Positions 22,354 through 35,641 of a DNA stretch of 64,000 bases are shown one piece after another. The DNA is taken from positions 10,726,001-10,790,000 of the forward strand of contig NC_091054.1 of assembly GCF_963966145.1 (NCBI RefSeq), read 5' to 3'. Positions within the stretch are counted from its first letter, which is position 1. Each line of letters starts with the position of its first letter. A program made the position numbers and the translations under genes. Under the pieces are notes generated by a model. The model saw only the letters and a list, made by a program, of their open reading frames with translations. It ran no database searches and was not told where the DNA came from. Source of the DNA: Tenebrio molitor. Lineage: Eukaryota; Arthropoda; Insecta; Coleoptera; Tenebrionidae.

Positions 22354-23035
22354 ATACATTTGCTGTCAATCCCCTATTAAAAAATATTTCTGCTCGAAAC
22401 TGTCACAACATATACCTGGATAAACAATTTTTAAAACAAGCACAACATCTTGGCGAAACTCTTTGGAAAAGCTAAAATCCAGAAGGTTTGTCACACCGAT
22501 GTTGAAGAACTAGTGGTGGAGTTTTGCAAGATACATTTGCAGACAACTCTCCTATGACACTTCTTTTTGAAACTGTCACACTGTACATCTGGACGCGTGT
22601 TCTTATAAAGAAACCCACTACTTTGGAGCAACTCCTCGAAAGAGACGAGATCTGGAAGGTTGATTGAAGACGACTTTGCAAGACTACAAATCACAAGTCC
22701 ACCAAGATACATTTGCAGATAACTTTCTTGTCAACGAATATTTTTCTTTGAAGATTTCACACAACGTATCCGGACAAATGCTCTTTCGAACAAGCTTAAT
22801 ATCTTAACAAAACTCCTCAGCAAAGACGAGAACCAGACAAGTTTAGTTATCTACTTTGGAGGACTGGTGGTCACGTCTTCCAAGATATAAGTGTAAAATA
22901 ACTTTCTTGCCACTGAATATTTCAGTTTGAGATTTGCACACTGCGTATGTACGCAAACGCTCCTCAGAATACTCCTGACGTCTTGACGCAACTTCTTGAG
23001 AAATCTGAACGCCAGACACGTTTACATTGTCATTT
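22354..23035. repeat. Satellite-like tandem array, ~177-bp unit, about 4 copies
   Basis: The anchor ATACATTTGCAGATAACT starts copies at 22354, 22531, 22707 and (diverged) 22885, spacings of 177, 176 and 178 bp. Other shared blocks are AAACTGTCACAC-like and AAAGACGAGA-like segments. The copies are too diverged to be a recent expansion. Confidence 0.7.
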
Positions 23036-26000
23036 TCGTTGTTGCTTTCGTCTGAGATTTGTTTCAACATGTAAACTGCTCATTTGAGCCACATTAACTC
23101 CTAAGCTCTTCATCGATGACTTGGTCCTGCACATTCGAAGCAGCGTTGAGCTAAATGAGCACCCCTGTCTTGCACCATTCGTTCGACTGGCGAAAGATCA
23201 CTCTTAAAAACTTCCCACCGAATATTTCCCCCATTTATTAACCCCGCATCCCTCCAGCTCCCCCCAAACAAGTGGAATTTTTCCTTTTCTTGTTTTGCGA
23301 GCGAACTCGTCGATGCCGAAGCATCTTTCCATTATTTTTTTTCCGAATTTCAGAAAACCCGAAACAGCACAATTATCTTCGAATGAAAGAACTTACAAAC
23401 AATTCTAGCTCATGTATAAATTCATAATTTATGTTTCCGCTTTGATAAAAACCCAAGCAACAAACCAAATAACTCAGAGTTCGTACTCGAACAAAGAATT
23501 AGAAAAATAATAAACAAAAATCGAAGAAAAAAATCATCCTGGTGCGTGACGTCGTTGGAGGTTTCTTGAGATTTACTTGTTGATCCGGCAGGTGTCTCTA
23601 ATGATGAGGGTTAATTAAATATGAGCCGTCTTCAATTATTCATCTTTATTTCGCGGCAGTTCAATGAATTTTTAATCGGTCGTTCGTTCTGCCGGAGTCG
23701 CTTTCGCAACTAGGAGTCCGGTACACCGGAGTCGATACCGGACGCGTCCGATTCCGGATCCCAAATTAAATCAATAAGCCCCCGTTCGAACTGTGCGGAG
23801 AAATTAATTATGTGCTTTACTTAATCGAGTTACCGCAAGTAGGTTTATCAACCCGGAGCGGCGACCCCGCGTTCCGGGCTCCGGAGCTACATGGTAACAG
23901 CTCCCCAGACATCTACGAATGCGCCATTAATTACATCAAGAATTCACATGTTATACATTAATAAATTAACACGATAGGTGCTGACAAAAAAATATATATT
24001 GGGTGTTAATAAATTAATATATTATGTGTTAATAATAAAACTGTTATGTATTAATAAATTAATATGTGCTGTAGTAATATTTAATTGTTATTAATAATAA
24101 TTGAGGCGAGACGTGTCAAAAAGTGAATACAAAGAAACACATTTTTTTCAATATGAATTTGATAAATACATTCGGCAAAAAATATATTTTTTTAATTAGA
24201 AACCTTGACGTCCACAGAACACGTTTCCTTTGTCCGAATTTTCCCGACACACCATTTCTAAAAAAGATTTATTCAGCGCACGACGAGGATTTCATTTGGA
24301 TGTTTTGAATCGCGAAAGTACACACCCAACACGTATTACTTGTCGGGGGCGTATCGACACGTGGAGTCGCCACGAAGGGGGCACCCGATCGATAACCACC
24401 GAGTCCGGTACCCGGATTATTTTCCACGACCCGTTCCGCCGATTATAAAATTCGCATTCGTCACGCCTCGATAATTCATTTGCTCCGGGTCACGGCTGCC
24501 ATCGATTCGTCCCGATCTTATCCCGATCGCTCACCGGAGCTTTCGGACATATTATGCAGAATCCCAGTTCCACGATTCTGCATAATCAGACGTCAACTTC
24601 GCACGCGTTCGCGTTTAATTGGTCGGATGGGATTAACTCCTGAGCTCGATTGTTCGCTGATTTGCTCACACAGATCAGCAGCGGAGGGCGAGGGCGGAGG
24701 TGATGAGCAATCGCCACTTCCGGAGTTTTTTCGGGCGACCTGCTGGACCGACGCTGCATCCTATGGTCCAAACGGCGACAAAGAAAAAGTCAAAGAAAGG
24801 ATTCGGGAAATTGCCATTGCGTTTTTACACAACTGATCAACTATGTAATTCTTTCATGGTTAAGGACCCAGACAAACAACTTCAATGAGACCGGAGTCAA
24901 GATCAAGATTAGAGAAAAAAAATCGCAGGTTAAGTAAGTGACAAAGATAAGAGAGATAACGATCGCGCGTCACAACAAATTTTCAGTGATCTACACAGTT
25001 ACATTGCAAAAGCACAAGATCACTATAAAAATAGTTATTTGTATATCAAGGCTGCGAAATCGTACTTTGACGAATCGAGAGAAAAATTGTCGCCGAGGTC
25101 GCTTGCGGCCGAGGCAAGACAATCTCGAGATCGTCAAAGGATTTCGTAGCCAAGGTGTACACAACATTTTGTGTGCATATTATTAATTGTTCTCATTTTT
25201 TACAAACGTCAGCATCACTGAAGTTTCTTCTTGGAAAATTTTGCGCCTTTGAGGAACTGGTGTCAAAAATGGAGTGGGCCGCAAAGGTAGAATAAAGATA
25301 ATGGGCTCCGGGAAAAGAAAGTGTCAGAGGGCGCAAGGAAAAATCCTCCGGTTGCATCGATCCTCCCTCTCGTCTCTTTAATAAAGTCGAATGGTCTACG
25401 ACGTGTCCACCTGACAACGGTCGTGTTGCAAAAACGAACAAGAGTGACGAGCGGGGCGAGCCCGTCCCTGTCGATGGAACGGGGGAGACTAATGGATGAG
25501 CGACAGGTCCGGACTAGTTGGCGATATTTCAGCGATTACCGCCCTGGAGGTTAGATCCTTGAGGTGTCGTGAGCAGCGCCTCGGTGGAATCAGACGGAGA
25601 AAATGATGACCTAGGAGGGCGAACGCCAAGAGATTTCGTTAAGAAATGATAATGCTCTGGAGCGTCCTGCAATTTTAATGCGGCAGCTCCTGAAATGAGG
25701 TTCGACCCAAACATAGAAAAAAAAATTGTATTTTGATCCGAACATTATTTGGCTTGCTTTCGAGTGTTAAATTGTGCGTCCAATAAAAAAAAAAATTGTG
25801 AAGCATGTCCCCACGGTTTTAATTGATACTGTTTGGCTCCGGCGAAATTCCGGCAGGGCGCTCCGGGATCGAACGACCGCCGTGGCGAATTCCGGATGTT
25901 GCGACCGTCGGATCCGGTGTCGGCGCACAAAGGACCGGCGAACGCGTGAAGATCTCAAAGGATGAGCCGCTTTGATGGAAAAGGGGCGCGATCGTCCTCG

Positions 26001-26846
26001 TTTGCGTCGGCTTCGGGGCATTTTTCCGGGGTTCGGGTCCGGCGGTCGCGTTCGTCGCCTCCGGGCGCTAACGACGGTCGGAAAATCGCAGAATTGGCGT
26101 AATTAATTCGGAGCATCCGGCCTCCTTCGTATTTCCGGACGGCTTAATTAGTTTAGTTAGGGAGTTGCGCCGGAGGGAAGGTCGGCCCGGGTGGAAAACG
26201 CGACCGATTCCGGACGGAAGAACGGCGAAAGATGACGGGGTCGGTCTTGGCGGGGGCGGGTTAGCCGTATGAATTATTCAGGCACCCCCGCAAATGATCT
26301 AACCCCCGTTCGCACCTGAGCACCGGTTTCGCTTTCTTTTCGAATCGTCCCGCCCCCGAATTACCTACTTGTTGGGCCAGGAAATAAGACGTCACTCCGG
26401 GGGGCTGATGTTTGGGGCCGGCTGCACATAAAAAAAATTGATTGCGCCCCCAACGTACGAACAATTTTACGTTCGCCACCCCCACACAATCTTTCTGAGT
26501 GTCTGAGATTTTTATTGTTCGTTCGGAAATGGAAACTAAAATACAAATTTCACAACTGCTGTCGGAGTGGTGTTCGCGATCTAATCTCTATCAATTTTTC
26601 ATCATGTCGAGAATCGTTTAACGATTTTTTAATGGAGCCGACGCTGATCCGATAAGAGTCGCAGATGTTCTAAAAAAGTTCGTTCAAGCTTGATAAGAGG
26701 GCCAAAGAAGAGCAAATCCACTTTAGTCATCGCGAAAATGCCAACGGTTGAGGCGGGTTTTACGTACTTAAAAATAAGGAAATTCCCAACGCGCAGAAGA
26801 AAAATGTAAACGGACAACGCACTTAAAGTTGTAATCTCACATTGTT
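23036..26846. other. Non-coding DNA with AT-rich and GC-rich blocks
   Basis: 23945-24080 is a degenerate AT-rich repeat around ATTAATAAATTAAT. 25800-26500 is CpG-rich. Frames up to 118 codons (24480-24836 +) show no domains. No exon or RNA gene recognised. Confidence 0.4.
24551..24586. repeat. Perfect 13-bp hairpin
   Basis: ATTATGCAGAATC and GATTCTGCATAAT are perfect inverted copies separated by 10 bp. The stem is too short for a microRNA precursor. It may be a foldback remnant or a palindromic binding site. Confidence 0.6.
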
Positions 26847-27091
26847 TAAATAAACTAGGCAAAAATGAATAGGGAATTTTTCCTTTTTTGAATTTTTTAT
26901 AAATACCCTTTAAAATTTGTAATGAAATGTGTTACAAATATATTAATCTACACATTAAATGTAATGTTTCAAGTACTTGTAACATTTTAAATTTATCTAG
27001 TGTTTAAGAATACGTGGGAGGATTGGGGCAATTATTTTGCTTTCCAAGAAAAATTGTGGAATTCCCTATTCACTCTTGCCTAGTTTATTTT
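26847..27091. mobile_element. Probable MITE with 32-bp inverted repeats
   Basis: The left arm (26847-26878), containing AATAAACTAGGCAAAAATGA, and the right arm (27060-27091) match as inverted copies with a few differences around a 181-bp centre. No coding capacity; target duplications not resolved. Confidence 0.6.
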
Positions 27092-27448
27092 GCAGTATGT
27101 ACTCGTAAGCTGTCCCTTTAAAAACTCCTTATAGTTACAAATTTCTTGTAATCGTCCGCTTTTAGTAATCTCATACAACAATAAATTGTAATCTCACATA
27201 ATCTGATAGATACAGTTTCATATCATTTTAAAAAAAGTTACATATCTTCTTGGCGTTTCTTCGATTTACGATATTTTGTGTTCATCCAACTTTAGTAATT
27301 TTGTCACAATTGTAATCTGTCTTCGTTTTGAAACATGAAATTTTTTTGATCTTTTGTAACCTCAGTCAATTATACTCGTTTGTAATCCTCAACACACTTT
27401 ATTCTTGTCATCATCTATCCTTACTCCTTAGTAACTTGGTACCAAATT

Positions 27449-27530
27449 GTAATCTCACAATGTAACGTTGTGTAATCTCACAATGTAACGTTGTGCAATC
27501 TCACAATGTAACGTTGTGTAATCTCACTCC
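27449..27530. repeat. 23-bp tandem repeat, about 3.5 copies
   Basis: The unit is GTAATCTCACAATGTAACGT plus TGT. Copies start at 27449, 27472, 27495 and 27518 with one substitution in the third. Single related motifs (TTGTAATCTCACA) occur at about 26830 and 27187, suggesting the array grew from a scattered local seed. Confidence 0.85.
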
Positions 27531-30500
27531 ATTGCAAAAAAAAATGTCAGACGTAACTTTTTGCAATTTTCTCTCCACTCAATTTTCAATAGTCTTTTGT
27601 GATCACCTTTGATAATCACACCTCATGTAATAACAATAATTACATTTTGCTAAATTTCATTTGAGCGAAATATTTTTAAAAACTTGTCTTTTAAATGTTT
27701 TAATTTACAAACTTTATTAATTAGACATTTCAATCTGACATCTGCTCGAATCGTAATTTCGTAATTCCTCATTTCGAAATTAATTTTTTTCACTTTTACG
27801 GCCTGTTAGTTCTGCTAATTAATTTCTAAGCGACCAATCCCGGGCCGGTGTCGGCGTTTCAAGCACGAGACGGTGACTCATTACTGCGCAATTTTCTAGC
27901 GAAACATCCCTTTTGGGGGAGGTCGAGCCTGGGGCGAGGTATTTTGCCCCGAGCCTGGAAGCGTTTGTGCCCGGTCCTGTACCCTTCAGGGATCCCACAC
28001 CACCCCCGTCCAACAAAAAGCGACGAGTTTCACTTCCAGCCCACATAAAATAATGCTCCTGAATCAGGCAAAATAAACTTTCTTGGCAATGAAAATTTAA
28101 TTTCGCTATTAAATCCCTACAAAAGCCTCTTCCCAAAACGAGTAACGTGGGATTTAAAAATGTTTCATTGACGGTGCGCCGCAGATAATCCCCTCCCGAT
28201 TGGATATCATCCCGAATCGAAGAAAATAAAGTTCGGCGAAAGCAAAAAAAAAAAGAAAAAACAAACTCGGTGGCGTCTTTCAAGTTTCTCGCCCGCTTCT
28301 GATGTGAGAGCTTTAATTAACGCAACTGGAAGGGTCGCTCAGACGCGCCTCCGGCACGAGACTCGGAAAATTCTCAAACAAAAATAAACTCCCGGTTTCG
28401 CGGTTTAGCACACAATAAAAAATTAATTGTTGTTTTAGGACGCGATCCCCACGGAAATCGTGTACAGACAGCGCAAACATCAATTAACCCCGTCCGAAAC
28501 GGCCCCGCAAAAAATCCACCCTCACAGGCCACTGGAAGTTGCTTATAATCCGCACGACAACTCCGGAGGGCACGGTTCGATCCCGATGCAGGCCCCGGAA
28601 TCTTCCGGTCCGGTTGGGACGCCGGCGGCGGCCCGGATTTTTGTTTCGGCGAACCTTCAATTCAAATTGCCGGCGCTGATGAAAAGGAAACTGAGTGGGA
28701 GAAAATGGTCCGGGGGTGGGTGGCGGTGGAGCTGGGCGGCGTAACAAATGTGCATTATTGTTTCACGCGACGGCTTCGTCTGGCATAAATAAACATCACT
28801 GAAGTATTCGCTTTGTGCCCTGGAGGTGACGTTCATTGGACATTTTATCGGCCGCGACGGAAGATTTTTGAGTGGCGACTTGCAAGAGTTTCGGAAAGGC
28901 TTACTCGGAATCCGGACCGAACGGGACAATATTTGCATAATAATGAGATAAATAATTAGGGGGGTGCGCCACCCCCGATTTCGCCGCCTTCGAGGGTTTC
29001 GTTTTTGCGATAAAGTGGAAAACGGATTTTCTCGTGCCAATCGTTCCCTTCTAGATTTAGATTCTATTCAACATCGAGAAAATAGAAGACCGTTTGAAAC
29101 AGAACTCTATTCCTAGAAGCTAGAAGTCTCATCTTCTATATTTTCTAGATTAAAACAATTCTAAGAAGGTCATGTACCTTTGAAAATTGCACCCTCTGGA
29201 GTAGCACAGTTCTACAAATTTTCCATTACGCTGCCTAAATCCTAATTTGTTAGATTACTGCATCTATATTGTATTTTCTAGATTAGAAGAAGGTCAGAGA
29301 GAGCTCGTATGTCTTAGATTACAATAATTCTAGAATATCACTAGAGCTACATACATTTCTGTGCAAAACAAAATAATTCTAAGAGGGTTAACTCCTCCAA
29401 AATACATATCACATTTTTTAGAACGCTGAGATTTCGAAAATCGTCTCGCTCCAAATCTTGCACCACAAGCTTTGTTGTACTCCAAGTTTTCAATTTTTTT
29501 TTTGAAGTGAAAACTTCTTTAGGGGCACCACATACATTTTATTCCCGGGCAGTGAATTAGTTTCGTGCGATACGCTAAAATCGTTCGCGTTCGCATCACG
29601 CTAAAATCGTTCGCAGCAAGCTAAAATCGCGGGAGCCGAGTTTTCACTTCTGTCGTGCGGTTTTAAGCACACACTTTTTTTTTCTTGTGGAATAAAACAA
29701 TTTCTGAGCAGCTCCCCTAACCGAATCCTTTCAATACCCCCGTTCACACATTCTCCGATATTAAAAATAGCTTGACACGACCTCTCAGTACCAATAAATC
29801 TCCCACAACCCACTCCCGGATCAGTTTCCCGAAGAATAAACACCCTGAAACTTTAAAATCAATTCTGCTAAACTCGAGAGTTTAATCAAACACAAAATCC
29901 TTTCTCCCCGAAGCACCATAAAAAATCCAAATTGTTTTTATCCTTCACGTTCCACAATCTTATGTGTCCCTCGAGTCCTCCCGACTACGATAAGAAAATA
30001 AATCTTTACCAAATTTTAGACGAATGCAAATCGTGAGGGCCCTCTAAAGACCTCAAATCCTTCACTCCTTCGCTCGGACTTCTCCGGAGCCGTTCCCATT
30101 AAGAGCGGAAGAGCAATCTTCCGGCAACCGGTGCAGCAAAAAATCCGCGATGACGCAAACGAAGATTTTAAAATACCATCAAAGACGAGAGCCTCCTTAA
30201 TGGCCCAATTAAACTTTCATCAAACATAAAACTTCACAGTGGTGGATCTGGCAACGTCTCGATTAAATTTTAGCGTCGAGATTATGAAATGCGACGCTGC
30301 CAAAGCCGACGAGTGGCATTGCCTCGATTACTCTTATCAAAACAATTACCGCAATTACCAGGGGAGTGGTTTGCCTTAAAAAGAACGTGAGAGCTGTTGA
30401 CCGCCAATTGACAGTGAGTCAGTTTTTGTCGGCGGCAATGACACCGACAAGTCAAAGTTAATGTCACTCCTGGCAAATTTACGAGTCCGCCGACACCGTT

Positions 30501-32939
30501 TTGCGTCGGGTTTGCCACGTTTACGTCGTCTGGGTTTCATCGAATTAAATCAAAAAATTATCTTACAAGACTTAATACGACGTAAAATTCGCGAGTGGAA
30601 AGACACGAAACGGAGCGAGAAAGAGGGACATTTGGAAACAACGTCTCTCATAAATAATGTACGACTTGTAAAATAAATAATGTACGACTTGTGATGGACA
30701 CAAAGAAAAATAATAATAAAAGTACCGAATCACTGGCGGCGCTGTTGCAAGACTTCAAGCCGAAAAACCGAAGCGTTTTGTGCTCACAAAAGATAGAAAA
30801 ATGCGATTTGAATATTACGATGAGACTTGTCGATTTTAACTTGCAAAACAGGACGCAATCTGCCTCCACTGCCTTCTACGTGCTTCATAAATATTAATTT
30901 TTTTCATATTTATTTCCACGAAATTGTTGCAGCAATACAAACAGCGCGATTCCAAAAATCTACACAAAAAATCTAGACCGGCCGTGAAAAACGAAACGAA
31001 TGGCTCAACAAACGTGGTTTTGCCTTGAGAACGGTTCCTACACGAGCGAGTCAGCGTTAGAGGTGTTGGATTCTCTCATGGGCTGTGACCTTGGAAATAT
31101 TTGCGTGAAGACGGAGCGCTAAACCAGTGAATAATCTATAAATGAAAACTGAAAACGTCGACTACGAGAGAGAGACGAAACGAACGTAACAAATGACTCA
31201 TAGCCCATGAGAAAATCCAAAACCACTACCATTTCTCGAGCCGCCATCTTGCCCGACAGCACTGTCATTCAAGAATTCAAATTTAGATTAAGTGAATCTT
31301 TTATGCATGATAATGTAAAGCTGCGACACACGTTTCCGATTCTTTTGTCTTTCAGGGCCGCCTTGATCGTAACAAAATCACAAAATCGATTGTAAAAACG
31401 ATTCGACTCTGACTGTGTAAGAAACTTCTTATCAGAAACTGTCACAAAACTAGTGTAACATTATCTCTTTGTCGCCGTTCCATTCTAGAATTTGAACAAT
31501 CGCGTGTGTGGCTGCAACATCTGAACATCTCGAATGTCTGCCATAATTTGACTCCGAACAGGAGGAAGCAGTGAAACATGACTTTGAGCGACACTTTCTG
31601 GACCAGAACGGGAAAATTTTAACGTCGTGCACCAGGTGCATCGGTTTGCTGATTGCAACGATCGATAAATTAATTATCGAGGCCACTCTGTCGGCTCCCA
31701 AATTATCAGAGACTTGAGCGGTTATTGTTCTAATTAATATTAAACTGTACGGCCGTGGAAATTGCGTGGAGTTGGCACATTACTTATAATTAAGCGCAAC
31801 AAAGTTTGCCAAAGGTCGCACAATCATCCCAAGAATTAAGCACGGCGTTTAAGGGATCTGATGATCCTTCAGCACAAATGCAAAACGTTCGGTAATCTTC
31901 GAGGGACCTAACTGACACAAAACGAAGCCGAACGGAATTCTAATTTGTGCTTTGACAAATCTAAACGCAAATTTTTGTGGTGGAGCACGGTGAGGTTGAA
32001 AATCGTCACAAAAAGTCTTCCGGGAAGGAGAAGAAATTGAAAGTACCTACTGAAGTTTCTCTGCGAGTAAAAAATTTTTTTTTGGTAAGATTTGGCTTAG
32101 AAAGCTGTTTGATATCGGTCGAGACAGGCAAGATTAGAGAGGGAAATTTAGTTTTGATGGAAGGTCTACAAAGGATTAAACGCTCAAGTTTCACTAAAGT
32201 GAGCCCAAGAAATTTTTGAAATTGTGAAAGCTTCAAATTTTGATTAGGGTAAGGGAATGAAATTAGTTAATTTGAAAGAAAACAATTAGTGTTAAGTTAG
32301 GGGAGAGGGAATAGTGAATGCAAAATATACAACATTACAATAAGTTGATTAAAGTGGAAAAATTAAAAAGGATTAATTCCCATGTACATCCAACGTGCAT
32401 CAGGGCTTGCTTTCATCCAATCAAAAATGTTTATCGCGATAAAAACATCCTACTACTCTGTCATCTGTCAGAAGTGATTAAAATTGTGTTTTTAATAACT
32501 ATATTATAAATAAAAAATTATGTATACCTAACGTTAAAGTTTGTACTCTGGAATTAATCTTGCCAAAAATAGCACGACCTAATTTTTAATATCTGATAAA
32601 ATTTCCAATTTTCACCTAAACATTTTTGCTTTAGATAATAATTTTACTCGTTGATATTTGGGCATTTTTATTCGAAGATTAAACCCTCGAGCTAAAGCTC
32701 TCGGGCCTAACCAGAATAAAAATGCCATAATTCTCCTCGTAAAATTGTCAAAGCAAAAAGTTTTTGTAAAACTGGAAAATTAGCTCTTGTTATTTTACCT
32801 TCGACTAAACTCTTCGAGTTTTGCCAATGGTAGAAAAAAATAAAATATTGTGACAGTTTTAGTTGTGGAGAAAAATTACGACAACTAAAGCTTTTGACAT
32901 TTTTCGAAAGGTGGAAATAAAAGAAAATCATGTGATGAC
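27531..32939. other. Long non-coding stretch, no gene supported
   Basis: 28440-29000 is CpG-rich. 29040-29340 is rich in CTAGA-type repeats. Elsewhere AT-rich. The 154-codon minus frame at 27819-28283 and others lack domains and splice context. If the exon at 35429 belongs to Ncb5or, this is intronic. Confidence 0.4.
29571..29629. repeat. Short direct repeat, three copies
   Basis: ACGCTAAAATCGTTCGC occurs twice exactly and a third time as AAGCTAAAATCGC, spaced about 25 bp. Nothing further is known about it. Confidence 0.6.
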
Positions 32940-33077
32940 AACTTACTTCTTTTTCTTCTTTTTTTTGTCTGGATTCATCCGGGGGCGAACCTGATTTTAT
33001 ATTTTTAATATGTTGCGTCGTCCCACACCCTGACAATAGGGTGCAACGAAAATGATTATTATTATTATTATTATTAA
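32940..33077 (+). mobile_element. 3' end of a LINE with (ATT)n tail
   Basis: GTCCCACACCCTGACAATAG and a following GGTGCAACGAAAATG run directly into (ATT)n at about 33055-33077. A short unique segment ending in a microsatellite is typical of a heavily 5'-truncated non-LTR retrotransposon. Clade not determined. Confidence 0.45.
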
Positions 33078-33100
33078 TTGTCTTTAGCCAGTTATAAATA

Positions 33101-33572
33101 CAGGGTGTCGCAAAATTAACGTATTCCAAGTCGGGGGTCTTGTAGGGAGAAATCTCAGGAATCTCGAAAAAATAAAATAAAAAATATAGAGTGGATTTTT
33201 ACAAAGATATATGGGTCTGAAGGTTCAAACTTTTCATCATGTTTTCTTCAAATAAAAAATATAAATGGTTGACATTCATTTTGAAATATGGTGAGGATGA
33301 TTATGTAAAATATTAAAATATAAATGAAAAGACATTTCTTGAAAAAACAGCTTTATCTCGAAAAAATAAAAGTTTTATTTTTCCAATTTTTGTTCAAAAG
33401 GGAAGTACTCGTACAACATAGCTAGAATATTAATCAGGTACTTTTGAACAAATATTGGCAACTTTGATATTTTTTTCAAAGTGACAGTTTTTTTTTTAAC
33501 ATTTTTTATTGATCAACAGGATGTCCCCTATTAAGCCCGGAAGTCGAAATGCGATAATTTTAAGACACCCTG
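33101..33572. mobile_element. MITE, 472 bp, CAGGGTGTC termini
   Basis: The left end CAGGGTGTCGCAAAATTAAC and the complement of the right end CAGGGTGTCTTAAAATTATC match. TA at 33099-33100 and 33573-33574. Non-coding. Fits a mariner-type non-autonomous element, inserted just after the LINE tail. Confidence 0.75.
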
Positions 33573-35428
33573 TATAAATAAAAATTGTAATTATTGCAGG
33601 ATATGGAGCCAGACAACAAAAACAAAATTAAAATAAAAAGTTAATTGAAGGGTAATGATTTTAAAAAATGCCAAGCTCTTGACACTTGACATACAAACGC
33701 AGTAACTGCGAATGAAAAATTTAATTATGTCGGGAAAGTGAGACGGAAGAAGATTACGACAAGAATTTAGTTAAAGTGGACGAGTTAAAGAGAACTCAAT
33801 CGCTTGATGTTCCTCTAAGGGTGAAAGAAGAAATTCTCATATTGTGAGATGTGATTTTTAAAAATTGAACACACGTTAAAATGTCAACGAAACTGAGAAA
33901 ACAAACAAAATTACAATAATAAAGTGGAAGGATTAATAACGACCAAAGCTCTTGCTCGACATTCCGTTAAAAATTTTAATGTTTAACAATTTTTTTGAAG
34001 ACAATTTATTAACACATGCATAAAGAAAACTGGAATGTGTGTCTGTTATTTCGATATTTAAACACATTTTGGGTTACCTCCGCGATACCGACGACATTTC
34101 AGTACTTTCTAGAATTTTTGTCTGTATGGATCTCTGTTTGAATCCACATAAAACAAAAATTAATGAATGGAATTTCTCCAAACAGAGTTTATTGGAAAGG
34201 GAAATTGCTTTATTGTGTTCTGCACTTCGTTGCATTAAGATGTGATAAGAGGGAGCTACGTAGCAGCGATAAATCTGTGCGAAGTACATCGTGCTGTAGT
34301 GAGTTCGCCTCGTTTCTGTTGATACGTCTTACATTTTTCACTTTAATCCCAAACATCACAAGTCAATTTCCAATTAAATCCATACTTCAATTTCCTCTAA
34401 TTTCTTGATCATTAATTTACTCTTACTCTTCTTTGCAACGCTTCAACAGTTGGCACCTCCGCTTTGGAAAAACGTTCAATTCAAAATTCAACTCGACACG
34501 GACGTTATGACATTCCTTAATCCACGCGAGCAAACCCGGAGGCGAAAGCTAGTTTCGAATAAAAATTTTAACCACGACAGGAGGGCGGAACGAGTTTAAA
34601 AGATTGCAACGAGAAAACTCTTCACGTTTCGCCAGGAGTGGAAACGAGTCGATAGGAATTAAGTTAAACTGGAGGGATTAAAAAGGACTGCAGTTCTTGA
34701 CGTTGTACCAACACCGGAAGACGAAATTATCGCGCTATTAAACGTCGCAAATGACATTTACGACTTTGCGGAAGTAACTGGCGCCAGTTACTACAATTTA
34801 GTAACAATCCAAATTACTGTAACGACGCTGTCAATGTAGTTAAATGTTTTAAACGAAGTTTCTTAGATAATTGAAGCAATTTCATCCCCAATTTGAAGCC
34901 CAGTTATTATTATTATTATTATTACAAACGAGGGCACGGCATCGAGGCCGGATCATAACGATTATTATTATCAAAGGCATATTTTAACAAAAGTGAAAAT
35001 GATCCTGCCTATCAAATTTTTTGTACATTTTGTGGTTCTCCACCATTTGTCTAAAATTTTGAAAAATATTTTTCTAATATTGGAGCATCCTATAAAGAAA
35101 CAAGCGCTCTCTATTTCCGGCTAGACGCAAAAGATAACTGGCAATTGTTTCACGAAGTAATAAAAAAGATAAATAAGATAATATTTAGGGAAATGCAAAT
35201 TTAAGTATTTACATTACGAACTATTTATACTTAGGTGAGGTTTGAGAATTGGCGAGACCGACAGACAAATTTCAAACGGATCAGAATTTCCCGAAATATT
35301 ATTTCCTTTTCGCGGGAACACGCTATATTTTTTTCGCGTCACCGCCGCGAAGAACCTGGGTTTTCCCCTTAACTCTTCCGCTGCTCGCAATATCCCTGCG
35401 TCCCAACAGCCCCCAGAATCCCATTAAC
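33573..35428. other. AT-rich non-coding DNA with dispersed short repeats
   Basis: Segments at 33618-33690, 33750-33830, 33895-33965 and 34650-34735, plus 32325-32400 before the MITE, share a motif of the form TTAAAGTGGAnGGATTAAAAAG followed by GCTCTTGAC. A (TTA)n run lies at 34906-34924. No gene. Confidence 0.45.
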
Positions 35429-35552
35429 CTGATCCCGTTTCGGCGTCCTGTCCACCACCTCCGTCGTCGATGGGGCGCTTGCCGTCGGCGTTGCCCTCCT
35501 CCCGCTGGTTCCCGGAGCAGCAGCAGCAGAGACCGGCCAGTTTGCGCGCCAT
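35429..35552 (-). CDS. First coding exon of a minus-strand gene, possibly Ncb5or
   Basis: From ATG (complement of 35550-35552, context GCGAAATGG) to a donor CAG|GTTAAT, this gives 41 codons plus one base: MARKLAGLCCCCSGNQREEG followed by an Asp/Gly-rich stretch ending ETGS. Nearly every codon ends in G or C, as in the real genes. The four-cysteine run near the N-terminus could be palmitoylated. A promoter lies 121 bp upstream. The exon ends one base into a codon, exactly what the first located Ncb5or exon (19295) requires. The junction ETGS-GNFRNKYALAPGH then reads like the family, and total length becomes 549 codons. No other minus-strand exon is seen between. The alternative is a different gene whose other exons I could not find. 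Confidence 0.6.
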
Positions 35553-35641
35553 TTCGCCTTAAGCCGCGAACCCACTGCACTCATCTATCGCGGAGGTGGC
35601 CGCGTGATCGATAAGCCATGTGCAAGGATGATCGCGAGGAC

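Noticed and set aside
24551..24586. Hairpin considered as a microRNA precursor
   Set aside because: The 13-bp stem and 10-nt loop are too short for a precursor.
27819..28283. A 154-codon minus frame
   Set aside because: No domain, low-complexity start, no splice context, codon use unlike the real genes.
28574..28590. tRNA B-box-like GGTTCGATCCC
   Set aside because: No matching A box or cloverleaf could be folded around it.
32707..33129. A 140-codon minus frame with poly-Asn
   Set aside because: Poly-Asn is the translated (ATT)n tail of a LINE; the rest has no domain.
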